NCBI GenBank assembly: GCA_000436915.1
Contig: HF994072.1
Location: 11,152-23,761 of the forward strand
Direction of reading: 5' to 3'
DNA length: 12,610 nt
Source of the DNA: Prevotella sp. CAG:1092
Lineage (GTDB): Bacteria; Bacteroidota; Bacteroidia; Bacteroidales; Bacteroidaceae
Shown: one piece after another, positions 1-7,460 of the stretch
Numbering within the stretch: position 1 is the stretch's first letter
Layout: each line of letters starts with the position of its first letter
Program-made: the position numbers and the translations under genes
The notes under the pieces: model-generated
The model's input: the letters and a program-made list of their open reading frames with translations, nothing else
The model's database searches: none
What the model was told of the DNA's origin: nothing

Positions 1-1
1 A

Positions 2-82
2 GACTTTATGAAGGGCAAGAAGCAATCGTTGGAAATGGCTGCCGACTTCTCTGCGTTTAAGCAATTCCTCTTGAGTGTGTAA
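2..82 (+). CDS. 3' end of an unidentified gene (partial)
   Basis: An open frame enters from the left edge and ends at TAA 80-82, leaving 26 residues. The tail reads roughly MKGKKQSLEMAADFSAFKQF and then LLSV. The remainder lies outside the window and 26 residues are too few to name a family. The gene converges on the MATE gene, whose stop is at 94-96, leaving an 11-bp gap. Its last eight codons lie in the first copy of the 37-bp tandem duplication. The second copy encodes an alternative tail (FMQFLLNE, then stop) in the equivalent frame. That the frame is a real gene is inferred from its being open to the edge and ending neatly at the convergent boundary. Confidence 0.5.
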   Translation, partial: DFMKGKKQSLEMAADFSAFKQFLLSV

Positions 83-123
83 TCTTATGCAGTTTATGCA
101 ATTCCTCTTGAACGAATAATCTT
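52..123. repeat. 37-bp tandem duplication spanning two convergent gene ends
   Basis: Copy 1 (52-86) and copy 2 (88-123) match at about 30 of 36 aligned positions with one gap, sharing the core gcaattcctcttga and the end taatctt. Each copy carries a plus-strand TAA (80-82, 117-119) and a minus-strand TAA (plus tta at 57-59 and 94-96). The left gene uses the plus stop of copy 1; the MATE gene uses the minus stop of copy 2. A degenerate third match (about 135-155, agtttgcacagttcctct) lies further inside the MATE gene, 45 bp from copy 2. Confidence 0.8.
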
Positions 124-1395
124 GCGCCACATAAGAGTTTGCACAGTTCCTCTAACAAAAAGGAAGAGCAAGAGTGCAAGCCATAGCGCATGGTTGCCCC
201 ACGAGGGGAACAGGCACAAATAAACAAGGAAGAAAACTACTGCTGCCACCAATGACGAGATGAGCATGCCACGACTTGCTGTGATGCCGATATATAGTCC
301 ATCCCAGATAAAAGCCGCCATGCCAGCAAAGGGAATCAGCCATACCCAAGGCATATAGGTTGCCGAGGCTGCAATCACAATTGCATCGTCAGAGAGCTGT
401 TGCATTATTCCTCCTCCACACACGATATAAAACATAGTATAAAGCAGGCAAAGGAGCAAGCCCCACCCAAAGAGGTGGCGCACCGTACTACGGAACATTG
501 CTTCTTTGCCTGCTCCATAATATTTTCCACCCACAGCTTCGCCTGCATAGGCGAAACCATCCATGACATACGAGAAGAAGGTGAAAAACTGATACATCAG
601 AGTGTTTACTGCCAAAACCACGGCACCCTGCTTGGCACCTGTAGCAGTAAACATGAAGTTGACAGCCACAAGGAATAGCGTGCGCACAAAAATATCGCCA
701 TTCACCACAAAGAATCTCTTCATCTCGTCTTTTGCCTTAACAGCCTCAAGGCTACATTTCTTCACATATTCGCCGTACTGCCTCTTGAGCAACCATAGCG
801 AGAGAGCGAAGCCTGAATATTGAGCTACGAGAGTGCCAAGAGCCACTCCCTCAACCTTCATTCCTAAGAGATAAACGAAACTTAGACTACACACGATATT
901 CACCACATTTTGGAATATCGACACCATCATTGGCACCTTAGTATTCTGTACGCCAATGAAAAATCCATTCAGACCATATAGTCCGAGCATAGCAGGCACA
1001 CCCCAAATGCAAATATCGAAATAAGTACAAGCATACGGCAATACGTCGGCTTGAGGAGCCATTGCCGCCATAGCAGCCCAACGCACTATTGGCTGCATCA
1101 CCACAAACAGCATACCTATGCCTAAGCCTATGAGCAACGCTCTAACAAGGATGTTTGCAACTCCCTTATCATCGCCTTTGCCATAAGCCTGCGATGCCAT
1201 ACCGCTTGTGCCCATTCGTAAGAAGCCGAACACCCAGCAAATAACATTAAATATCATGCTACCAATGGCTATAGCGCCAATATAGGCAGCATTGCCCATG
1301 TGGCCAACTATCATAACGTCTATCAGTCCCAACAACGGTACCGTGATGTTAGAAACTATTGAGGGTATAGCTATCTTTAGTATCTCAGAATTCAT
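94..1395 (-). CDS. MATE family efflux transporter, DinF-like
   Basis: A 433-residue integral membrane protein with the hydrophobic pattern of a 12-helix MATE transporter (two six-helix halves). MATE proteins export drugs or metabolites in exchange for Na+ or H+. The N-terminus has the DinF-subfamily signature: IPSIVSNITVPLLGLIDVMI, then VGHMG at about residues 10-35, and FGFLRMGTSGMASQAYG at about 56-72. The length is normal. ATG 1393-1395 is chosen because the family signature begins directly after it; no clear SD is visible. It lies downstream of the nqr operon on the same strand but behind a strong terminator, so it is probably transcribed separately; I found no convincing promoter. The C-terminal residues (RSRGIA) lie in the 37-bp duplication. 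The substrate cannot be told from sequence, and a link to DNA damage, as for E. coli dinF, should not be assumed. Confidence 0.92.
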   Translation of the reverse strand: MNSEILKIAIPSIVSNITVPLLGLIDVMIVGHMGNAAYIGAIAIGSMIFNVICWVFGFLRMGTSGMASQAYGKGDDKGVANILVRALLIGLGIGMLFVVMQPIVRWAAMAAMAPQADVLPYACTYFDICIWGVPAMLGLYGLNGFFIGVQNTKVPMMVSIFQNVVNIVCSLSFVYLLGMKVEGVALGTLVAQYSGFALSLWLLKRQYGEYVKKCSLEAVKAKDEMKRFFVVNGDIFVRTLFLVAVNFMFTATGAKQGAVVLAVNTLMYQFFTFFSYVMDGFAYAGEAVGGKYYGAGKEAMFRSTVRHLFGWGLLLCLLYTMFYIVCGGGIMQQLSDDAIVIAASATYMPWVWLIPFAGMAAFIWDGLYIGITASRGMLISSLVAAVVFFLVYLCLFPSWGNHALWLALLLFLFVRGTVQTLMWRKIIRSRGIA

Positions 1396-1421
1396 AATCT
1401 TGCGTTTTTATTTATAAACGC

Positions 1422-1452
1422 AACAAAGCTGCTGAAAATCAGCAGCTTTGTT
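1422..1452 (-). terminator. Hairpin terminator after nqrF
   Basis: Perfect 14-bp inverted repeat: aacaaagctgctga (1422-1435), loop aaa (1436-1438), tcagcagctttgtt (1439-1452). It begins 32 bp beyond the nqrF stop and ends 26 bp before the MATE start, so it most likely ends the nqr transcript. The run after the stem on the minus strand (GCGTTTATAAAT) is only a modest U-tract, so termination may be partial. A second small inverted repeat (gcgttt 1402-1407, aaacgc 1416-1421) follows. Confidence 0.8.
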
Positions 1453-1484
1453 AATGTTTGCTATAAGTTTATTGTGGTTTTGAT

Positions 1485-2750
1485 TTATCCACCGAAGTTA
1501 TCATACATAATAGACTCTGGTTCTACGCCGAGAGAATCAAGCATACCCACAACGGCCTTTGACATTGGACCAGGACCACACATGTAGTATTCGATATCCT
1601 CAGGAGCCTCGTGGTCTTTGAGGTATGTGTTGTACATAACCTGATGAACGAAGCCTGCGGTATACTTAACTCCAGCTGCATCGGCTGCAGGATCAGGACG
1701 GTCGAGAGCGAGATGGAAATGGAAGTTAGGATACTCCTTCTCAAGCTGCAAGAAGTCGTCGAGATAGAACACCTCGTTGAGCGCACGAGCACCATAGAAA
1801 TAGTGCATTTCGCGATCCTTGGTGTGGAGAGTCTTTGTCATGTGCATAATCTGTGCACGGAGAGGAGCCATACCGGCACCACCACCTACCCAAATCATCT
1901 CGCGCTTAGAGTCGAAATGAGGATGGAAATCGCCATAAGGTCCACTCATGATAACCTTGTCGCCTGGTTTCAAAGTGAAGATGTATGAAGAAGCGATACC
2001 TGGGTTAACATCCATAAAGCCACTACGGTCGGCCTTGAAAGGAGGTGTAGCGATACGCACGGTAAGCATAAATACATCACCCTCGGCAGGATAGTTAGCC
2101 ATAGAGTAAGCACGGATGGTAGGCTCTGTGTTCACACACCTCAATGGGAAGAGACCAAACTTCTTCCATGCTGGCAGATACTCGTCGCCAATGAGCTCTT
2201 TGTCGATATCCTTATCATAGTCGATGCTGAATGTAGGAATCTTAATCTGAGCATAAGAACCAGGGAGGAAGTCCATGTGGGCACCCTTAGGAAGCTGCAC
2301 CTTAAACTCCTTGATAAAGGTAGCCACGTTCTTGTTAGAGATAACAGTACACTCATACTCTTTAACTCCAAGCACGCTCTCAGGCACACGAATGCTCATG
2401 TCGCCCTTTACCTTACATTGGCATCCTAAGCGCCAATGGTCTTTGATTTCCTTACGGCTGAAGTGAGGCTTCTCGGAATCAAGAATTTCGCCACCACCTT
2501 CGAGCACCTGCACCTTACATTGTCCGCACGAAGCCTTACCGCCACACGCAGAAGGCAAGAAGATGCCATTCTCGTTGAGTGTTGCCATGAGGTTGTTGCC
2601 CTGACCTACAGAGAGAGTGCGGTCGCCATTCACGGTAATGTTGACATTACCACTTGGTGAAAGGTAGCGCTTGGCAACAAGAAGAATTATTACGAGGAGC
2701 AATATCACAGAGAGAAATACTCCTATACTCGTCAAAATGAATTGTATCAT
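1485..2750 (-). CDS. nqrF: Na+-translocating NADH:quinone reductase subunit F
   Basis: NADH-oxidising entry subunit of Na+-NQR. It passes electrons from NADH through FAD to a 2Fe-2S cluster and on to the membrane subunits. The 421-residue protein has one N-terminal membrane helix (about 4-26). A ferredoxin-like domain follows with Cys69, Cys75, Cys78 and Cys110, matching the spacing of the Vibrio NqrF cluster ligands. The FAD motif RAYS is at 213-216, the NADH-binding GGGAGMAP at about 289-296, CGPGPM at 391-396, and the C-terminus ends in the typical YDNFGG. It is slightly longer than Vibrio NqrF (about 407). Last gene of the operon, 21 bp after nqrE, with a strong SD. Typically nqrF is followed by apbE in proteobacterial operons; here a terminator follows. 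Confidence 0.98.
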   Translation of the reverse strand: MIQFILTSIGVFLSVILLLVIILLVAKRYLSPSGNVNITVNGDRTLSVGQGNNLMATLNENGIFLPSACGGKASCGQCKVQVLEGGGEILDSEKPHFSRKEIKDHWRLGCQCKVKGDMSIRVPESVLGVKEYECTVISNKNVATFIKEFKVQLPKGAHMDFLPGSYAQIKIPTFSIDYDKDIDKELIGDEYLPAWKKFGLFPLRCVNTEPTIRAYSMANYPAEGDVFMLTVRIATPPFKADRSGFMDVNPGIASSYIFTLKPGDKVIMSGPYGDFHPHFDSKREMIWVGGGAGMAPLRAQIMHMTKTLHTKDREMHYFYGARALNEVFYLDDFLQLEKEYPNFHFHLALDRPDPAADAAGVKYTAGFVHQVMYNTYLKDHEAPEDIEYYMCGPGPMSKAVVGMLDSLGVEPESIMYDNFGG

Positions 2751-2759
2751 ATTTATTAT

Positions 2760-2767
2760 CTCCTCCT
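2760..2767 (-). promoter_or_regulatory. Strong Shine-Dalgarno of nqrF
   Basis: On the minus strand AGGAGGAG lies 9 nt before the nqrF ATG (2748-2750). It fixes the start and stands out because most genes in this window lack a recognisable SD. Confidence 0.8.
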
Positions 2768-2771
2768 AATA

Positions 2772-3398
2772 TTAGATTTTAAGACCAGAGAAACACATCA
2801 TAGCCATAGCCATAAGACCAACGGTGATGAAGGTGATGCCGAGACCCTGCAAAGGTTTTGGAACATCGCTATAAGCCATCTTTTCACGGATGGCACCCAT
2901 AGCAACGATAGCCAAAGTCCAACCAATACCGCTACCGAGAGCATAAACCAAAGCATCTACAACATTGCCGATATACTGGGTGTTGGAAGGGTCAAGGTTG
3001 ATACGCTGCTGCATGAAGAGCGAAGCACCCATGATGGCACAGTTTACGGCAATAAGAGGAAGGAAGATTCCCAACGCTGCATAGAGCGAAGGAGAATAAC
3101 GCTCCACAACCATCTCTACAAGCTGCACGATACCTGCGATAACGGCAATAAAGAGGATGAAGCTAAGGTATGAGAGGTCGACACCCTCGACGAGGCAGTC
3201 TGGACCCAAGATTTTAGTCTGCAAAAGATAGTCTACAGGCACAGTTACCAACAACACGAAGGTAACGGCAAGGCCAAGACCTAATGATGTCTTCACATTC
3301 TTTGAAACGGCAAGGAATGAGCACATGCCGAGGAAGAAAGCGAATATCATATTGTCCACGAAGATGGACCTGAAAAATAAGCTAACCAAATGTTCCAT
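2772..3398 (-). CDS. nqrE: Na+-translocating NADH:quinone reductase subunit E
   Basis: A 208-residue integral membrane subunit with six predicted helices, homologous to NqrD and RnfA. Together with NqrD it encloses a 2Fe-2S cluster within the membrane, between the NqrF cluster and the NqrC FMN. The cluster ligands known from Vibrio NqrE, Cys26 and Cys120, are present at exactly these residues (GMC26S and NC120AIMG). The start FFRSIFVDNMIFAFFLGMC is highly typical. Length and start match the family. The gap to nqrD is 2 bp, and its SD is formed by the last codons of nqrD, suggesting translational coupling. An additional Cys68 lies in a loop and has no role I can assign. Confidence 0.97.
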   Translation of the reverse strand: MEHLVSLFFRSIFVDNMIFAFFLGMCSFLAVSKNVKTSLGLGLAVTFVLLVTVPVDYLLQTKILGPDCLVEGVDLSYLSFILFIAVIAGIVQLVEMVVERYSPSLYAALGIFLPLIAVNCAIMGASLFMQQRINLDPSNTQYIGNVVDALVYALGSGIGWTLAIVAMGAIREKMAYSDVPKPLQGLGITFITVGLMAMAMMCFSGLKI

Positions 3399-3400
3399 AA

Positions 3401-4024
3401 TTATTTCTCCTTATAAAAGAAGGCACGATGTACCCAGATTACACATCCCAAGAGTATCAACGCCATAGCAGGCATTGTCATCATACCGTTGTTTACATAT
3501 CCCATATCGTAGACAGCATCTGGCAAGATCTGGAAGCCGAGCAAAGAACCACGACCGAAGAACTCGCGCACACCACCTACCAATACCAAAATCATGGCAT
3601 AGCCAAGACCGTTGCTGATACCATCGATAAAGCTTGGCCAAGGACTGTTTGTCATGGCGAAAGCCTCAAGACGACCCATAAGGATACAGTTGGTGATGAT
3701 AAGTCCGACGTAGACAGAAAGCTGTACGCTAACATCATAAGCAAAGGCTTTGAGCACTTGGCTAACGATGGTTACCAAAGCGGCAACAACAACGAGCTGT
3801 ACGACAATACGAATACGAGTAGGAATGGTGTTGCGGATGATAGAGATGATAACATTCGAGAATGCTGTAATCACAGTTACCGCAAGTCCCATCACGATGG
3901 CTGGCTTCAGCTGTGAAGTCACGGCCAATGCGGAACAGATACCAAGCACCTGAACCAAGATAGGATGGTTGAGGTTCAGAGGACTGGTAAATACTTCCTT
4001 ATTTTGTTTTGAAAATAAGCTCAT
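3401..4024 (-). CDS. nqrD: Na+-translocating NADH:quinone reductase subunit D
   Basis: A 207-residue membrane subunit paralogous to NqrE, with six predicted helices in inverted topology. It supplies the other half of the intramembrane 2Fe-2S site. Cys30 (LGIC30SALAVT) and Cys113 (TNC113ILMGRLEAFA) correspond to Vibrio Cys29 and Cys112 with a one-residue offset. The segment NSPWPSFIDGISNGLGYA is a good family match. No clear SD precedes ATG 4022-4024; the 11-bp gap to nqrC suggests re-initiation or an A/U-rich start. Its last sense codons (K-E-K) double as the nqrE ribosome-binding site. Confidence 0.97.
   Translation of the reverse strand: MSLFSKQNKEVFTSPLNLNHPILVQVLGICSALAVTSQLKPAIVMGLAVTVITAFSNVIISIIRNTIPTRIRIVVQLVVVAALVTIVSQVLKAFAYDVSVQLSVYVGLIITNCILMGRLEAFAMTNSPWPSFIDGISNGLGYAMILVLVGGVREFFGRGSLLGFQILPDAVYDMGYVNNGMMTMPAMALILLGCVIWVHRAFFYKEK
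3405..3412 (-). promoter_or_regulatory. Shine-Dalgarno of nqrE inside the end of nqrD
   Basis: Minus-strand AAGGAGAA ends 6 nt before the nqrE ATG (3396-3398). It overlaps the final nqrD codons AAG GAG AAA, so ribosomes terminating on nqrD sit on the nqrE start region. Confidence 0.75.
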
Positions 4025-4035
4025 AACTTAAAATC

Positions 4036-4737
4036 TTATTTCTTTAAAAATGTGACATACTTACTGAAACACTCCTGAAGCATAAGCGACACGCCATCAG
4101 AGGTGAGAGTAGCACCAGTAACGGCATCAACCTCAGAAGCTGGATTCTTAACGTCGCTTGCTTTCTTAACAGCTATAGCTACGGCAGCACCATCGGCAGA
4201 GAAAATCTTCTTTCCCTTGAAAAGGTCTTGCCAAGCCTTGCTATCCTTGATTTCTGCACCAAGTCCGGCTGTCTCGCCCTGATGGTCGAAATATGCGCCA
4301 TAGATGGTGTTCTTGTCAGCATCGAGAGCAATATAACCCCAGATAGAGCCCCAAAGACCCATACCGTATACAGGGATTACATATTTCTTTTCGCCATCAA
4401 CATTGCAGACATATACTGCAAGCTTACCCTCTTTGAGGTCAGCACTATTAAGCTTAAAGCCTGCGTTTTCGCCACCCTTTTCGCCTTTATTGATAACAGT
4501 AGCGTTGGTATCGATAATCTCGTCGCACTCTACAACCTCAGTATATTTAGCTGCAGCATCAGCATCGCTAAGGTCGCGGATGTTGAGCGAAGCGAGTATC
4601 TGCTTCTTCTTGTCGAGTGCCACATTGATATCCTGCTGTGGTTTCAATGCCGAATACACAAAGGCAAGGAGAAACGCTACAACAACAACCAAGATAGCAC
4701 TATATATAATAATGTAGGAATTCTTATTTGTATTCAT
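4036..4737 (-). CDS. nqrC: Na+-translocating NADH:quinone reductase subunit C
   Basis: A 233-residue subunit with one N-terminal membrane helix (about 8-30) and a periplasmic FMN-binding domain. FMN is attached through a phosphoester bond to the last Thr of the S(T)GAT motif by the flavin transferase ApbE. Here the motif is DAVTGATLTSDGV, placing FMN on Thr210. The segments GLWGSIWGYIALD and DHQGETAGLGAEI are also typical. The protein is somewhat shorter than Vibrio NqrC (about 257). Gaps are 22 bp to nqrB and 11 bp to nqrD. No SD is evident before ATG 4735-4737. Confidence 0.97.
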   Translation of the reverse strand: MNTNKNSYIIIYSAILVVVVAFLLAFVYSALKPQQDINVALDKKKQILASLNIRDLSDADAAAKYTEVVECDEIIDTNATVINKGEKGGENAGFKLNSADLKEGKLAVYVCNVDGEKKYVIPVYGMGLWGSIWGYIALDADKNTIYGAYFDHQGETAGLGAEIKDSKAWQDLFKGKKIFSADGAAVAIAVKKASDVKNPASEVDAVTGATLTSDGVSLMLQECFSKYVTFLKK

Positions 4738-4759
4738 GATTATACGCTATTAATGGTGT

Positions 4760-5914
4760 TTACTTCTGAATTCGCTTCATTCGCTTGCTAACATTAGCCT
4801 CAACAACATAGTGGTCGATGAGCGGAGCCATCATGTTGCCAAACAATATGGCGAGCATCATACCCTCTGGATAACCAGGGTTCATAACGCGGATGATGAT
4901 AGCCAAAGCGCCTATCATGAAGCCATAGATATATTTACCAGTATTAGTACGTGCGCTTGTCACAGGGTCGGTAGCCATGAAGACTGCTCCGAAAGCAAAA
5001 CCACCCAAAACAAGGTGCTCATACCAAGCGATAGCACACATATCGGTAGCCTGGAAGATTACGGCTGCAATAGCTCCACCTGCGATAACGCTAAACATGG
5101 TGCGCCAAGAAGCGATGCCTGTCCACAAAAGGATTACGGCGCCGATAGCGATAGCTACAACGCTTGTTTCACCAATACTACCAGGGATGAAACCAAGAAT
5201 CATATCCTGAAGCGAAGCTGTGATGTCGGTACCAGCAGCAAGCTGACCAAGAGGTGTAGCACCTGTGGTAGAGTCGACAGCCACATGACCAAGACCAAAG
5301 ATAGTGTCGTTGGCAATCCAAACCTGATCACCACTCATCTTAGTAGGATAAGAGAAGAAGAGGAATGCACGAGCCACGAGAGCCACGTTGAAGATGTTCA
5401 TACCTGTTCCACCAAAAATCTCCTTACCGATAACTACGGCAAAGGCTACTGCAATGGCGAGCATCCACAAAGGGCAGCCTACAGGAACAATCATAGGAAT
5501 GATGATACCGGAAACGAGGTAACCTTCCTGAATTTCCTCACCCTTCCATTGTGCCCAAGCAAACTCGATGCCAAGACCAACGATATAGCTAACAAGGATT
5601 TTTGGCAATACAGCCAAAGCTCCATAGAGGAACATTTCAACAAATGAGGTAGAAGCCAAAGCCTGAGCATGTGCTGCATTCTGATAGCCCACATTATACA
5701 TACCGAAAAGCAAAGCTGGCAACAGAGCTATCACAACGATACTCATGATGCGCTTTGAGTCGATGGCGTCGTGGATGTTTACACCACTCTTTGCTGTGTC
5801 GTTAGGCACAAAGAGAAAAGTCTCAAAGCCGTCGAAGACACTACGAAAGGCATGCAACTTTCCACCCTCTTCGAAAGTAGGTTTTACTTTATCGAGATAT
5901 TTACGTAATGACAT
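4760..5914 (-). CDS. nqrB: Na+-translocating NADH:quinone reductase subunit B
   Basis: The largest membrane subunit of Na+-NQR, 384 residues. It has a soluble N-terminal region of about 50 residues and then roughly ten hydrophobic helices. It carries a covalent FMN and riboflavin and forms the main Na+ path and quinone site with NqrA. The flavinylation motif DSTTGAT places FMN on Thr220. GSIGETS and the C-terminal GGFAFGAVFMATDPVTSA are typical. One family position differs from the Vibrio sequence as I remember it: FNVAL instead of NPAL near residue 176. The start at 5912-5914 gives the normal SLRKYLDKVKPTFEEGGKL beginning. The gap to nqrA is 30 bp, with no SD. Confidence 0.97.
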   Translation of the reverse strand: MSLRKYLDKVKPTFEEGGKLHAFRSVFDGFETFLFVPNDTAKSGVNIHDAIDSKRIMSIVVIALLPALLFGMYNVGYQNAAHAQALASTSFVEMFLYGALAVLPKILVSYIVGLGIEFAWAQWKGEEIQEGYLVSGIIIPMIVPVGCPLWMLAIAVAFAVVIGKEIFGGTGMNIFNVALVARAFLFFSYPTKMSGDQVWIANDTIFGLGHVAVDSTTGATPLGQLAAGTDITASLQDMILGFIPGSIGETSVVAIAIGAVILLWTGIASWRTMFSVIAGGAIAAVIFQATDMCAIAWYEHLVLGGFAFGAVFMATDPVTSARTNTGKYIYGFMIGALAIIIRVMNPGYPEGMMLAILFGNMMAPLIDHYVVEANVSKRMKRIQK

Positions 5915-5944
5915 GATTAAATAAATTAAAGTTATGATATGTGT

Positions 5945-7291
5945 TTAGCTTTCCTTTCTCAAAATATTGAGACCCTTGCGCACGATGTCTTGCAGTTCAA
6001 GCTTTGAAGAGCATACAAACTCAGCCACAGCGAAGTCTTCTGGAGAAACCTCGTAGATACCAAGCTGCTCCTGGCGGTCGATGTCACCTGCGATGATGGC
6101 CTTGATAAGATATTCGCCATAGATATCCATTGGCAACACCTTGTCGTATTCGCCGCTCATTATCATGTGGCGCTTGCCACCCTTGATACGTGCATCGATA
6201 TTGTAGTTGCGCTTTCCGAAGAGCCATGAGAAATAGCTATGGTTAGCCGAGAACTGATTTAGACGTGGCATTATCCAGCCAAACATCTCGTCTGCATCGT
6301 TACCCTCAGGGATAACGCAAACCTCAGAAGTATGAGCACCAAGGAAGTCGTCTGCAGTAGCCTTACGACCTGTCAAAGGATTGCCATTAATAATTCTGAT
6401 GCCATTCTCGCGTTTTAGTTTTCCTTTAAGTATCATACACAAAGGTGTACCAACCAAGGCTTCTGCATATTCAGGAGTTTTGATTTCCGCGCCAGCTACA
6501 GCAACCAAGCGAGTAAGGTCTACACGACCGTTGTTAACCAAACGTCCGATAAACAATACAGCTACAGGGTCGACAGTCCAAACCACTTCGCCCTTGTTTA
6601 CAGGGTCAATATGATTAATCTGCACACCAACATTGGCTGCTGGACAAGGACCTACAAAGCGATTAACCTGAGCATCCTTTAAACCATCCCAAAATTTGTT
6701 GCTGCTGTTCTTGCCAATGCCAACATTCACGTTAGCAATCTTAGCAAGAGCCGAGATACCAGCCTGAAAGTCAGCCTCCTGTCCTTCGAGTTCATACTCA
6801 AAGTCGGCAGCTAAAGGCATGTCGCGGAATGCAGAAACATAAATAGCCTTAGGATTTGTGTCTGGTGTTGTAGAAACAGCAAAAGGCAACTGGTTGATAT
6901 AACCAAACAAGCCTGCTTCGAGTAATAAATCTTTTACCTTCTGTGCATCGGCAGAAGCCAAGTCAAGCTTACCGAAGTCACGATACTGCTGCTCTGCGTC
7001 GGCAGTAACTTTAATACTCATCACTTTGCGGCGGTCGCCACGAACAACGGCACTAACGGTACCGCTGACAGGAGAAGCGAATTTCACCTCAGGGAAATTC
7101 TTGTTGACAAACAAAGCATCGCCTGCCAACACCTTTTCACCCTCCTTAACAACAACCTTGGGGACAACACCGGCAAAGTCGTCGGGAACAAGGGCAAAGT
7201 CACCAATAGGCGACACAACATCCTTTCGCTTTTCGGCCTGACCTACGAGCGAAATGTCTAATCCCTTGTGCGTCTCAAAATTTCTGATCAT
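5945..7291 (-). CDS. nqrA: Na+-translocating NADH:quinone reductase subunit A
   Basis: First gene of the nqr operon, 448 residues. NqrA is the peripheral cytoplasmic subunit that docks on NqrB and takes part in quinone binding; it has no membrane helices. Supporting segments: N-terminal HKGLDISLVG (residues 8-17), a barrel-sandwich-like region FASPVSGTVSAVVRGDRR (71-88), the central VGVQINHIDPVNKGEVVWTV, and RKATADDFLGAHTSEVCVIP followed by EG. Length is normal for the family. ATG 7289-7291 is the natural start because the family-typical N-terminus begins there. No SD is visible; the leader is A/T-rich. It is divergent from tamB across 177 bp. Confidence 0.97.
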   Translation of the reverse strand: MIRNFETHKGLDISLVGQAEKRKDVVSPIGDFALVPDDFAGVVPKVVVKEGEKVLAGDALFVNKNFPEVKFASPVSGTVSAVVRGDRRKVMSIKVTADAEQQYRDFGKLDLASADAQKVKDLLLEAGLFGYINQLPFAVSTTPDTNPKAIYVSAFRDMPLAADFEYELEGQEADFQAGISALAKIANVNVGIGKNSSNKFWDGLKDAQVNRFVGPCPAANVGVQINHIDPVNKGEVVWTVDPVAVLFIGRLVNNGRVDLTRLVAVAGAEIKTPEYAEALVGTPLCMILKGKLKRENGIRIINGNPLTGRKATADDFLGAHTSEVCVIPEGNDADEMFGWIMPRLNQFSANHSYFSWLFGKRNYNIDARIKGGKRHMIMSGEYDKVLPMDIYGEYLIKAIIAGDIDRQEQLGIYEVSPEDFAVAEFVCSSKLELQDIVRKGLNILRKES

Positions 7292-7339
7292 AACTATATA
7301 TTAATAAGGATAATTATTATTCTCTATGCTTGATAGCTG

Positions 7340-7347
7340 CAAAATTA
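7340..7347 (-). promoter_or_regulatory. Candidate nqr operon -7 box
   Basis: Minus-strand TAATTTTG fits the Bacteroidetes -7 consensus TAnnTTTG and lies about 48 bp before the nqrA ATG. Upstream there is only T-rich sequence, not a clean -33 TTTG. A second minus-strand TAATTTTG occurs at 7430-7437 and would give a long leader overlapping the tamB promoter. Assignment by motif only. Confidence 0.35.
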
Positions 7348-7382
7348 CAGAATAAATAGGAAAAAATGATAAAAATAACTTC

Positions 7383-7418
7383 GTTTGTTGCTCGTAAACA
7401 AGTAAATTTGTAATTTTG
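7383..7418 (+). promoter_or_regulatory. Candidate tamB promoter
   Basis: TAATTTTG at 7411-7418 matches the Bacteroidetes -7 motif. A TTTG-type -33 element (gtttgttg, 7383-7390) lies about 20-23 nt upstream. Transcription would start near 7425, giving a leader of about 45 nt. TAAATTTG at 7403-7410 is an overlapping alternative with poorer -33 spacing. Confidence 0.45.
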
Positions 7419-7421
7419 TAG

Positions 7422-7460
7422 ACCATTTGCAAAATTATTGACCACAATTTGTAAAATGGT
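7422..7460. promoter_or_regulatory. Imperfect inverted repeat before tamB
   Basis: Arms accatttgcaaaatt (7422-7436) and aatttgtaaaatggt (7446-7460) pair at 12 of 15 positions around a 9-nt spacer. The repeat ends 8 nt before the tamB ATG and would fill most of its predicted leader. It could be a dimeric regulator site or an RNA hairpin covering the start region. Function is inferred. Confidence 0.5.

Noticed and set aside
1396..1484. Own promoter for the MATE gene
   Set aside because: No TAnnTTTG with a properly spaced TTTG was found on the minus strand here; readthrough of the nqr terminator remains possible, so no promoter was listed.
3428..3916. Open plus-strand frame (162 codons) opposite nqrD
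   Set aside because: Composition is unlike a protein, it has no promoter or RBS, and it lies fully inside nqrD.
4811..5647. Long open plus-strand frame (278 codons) opposite nqrB
   Set aside because: It is antisense to a clearly conserved gene, and its translation is rich in Cys, His, Ser and Asp with no recognisable domain. It is open by the codon bias of nqrB.
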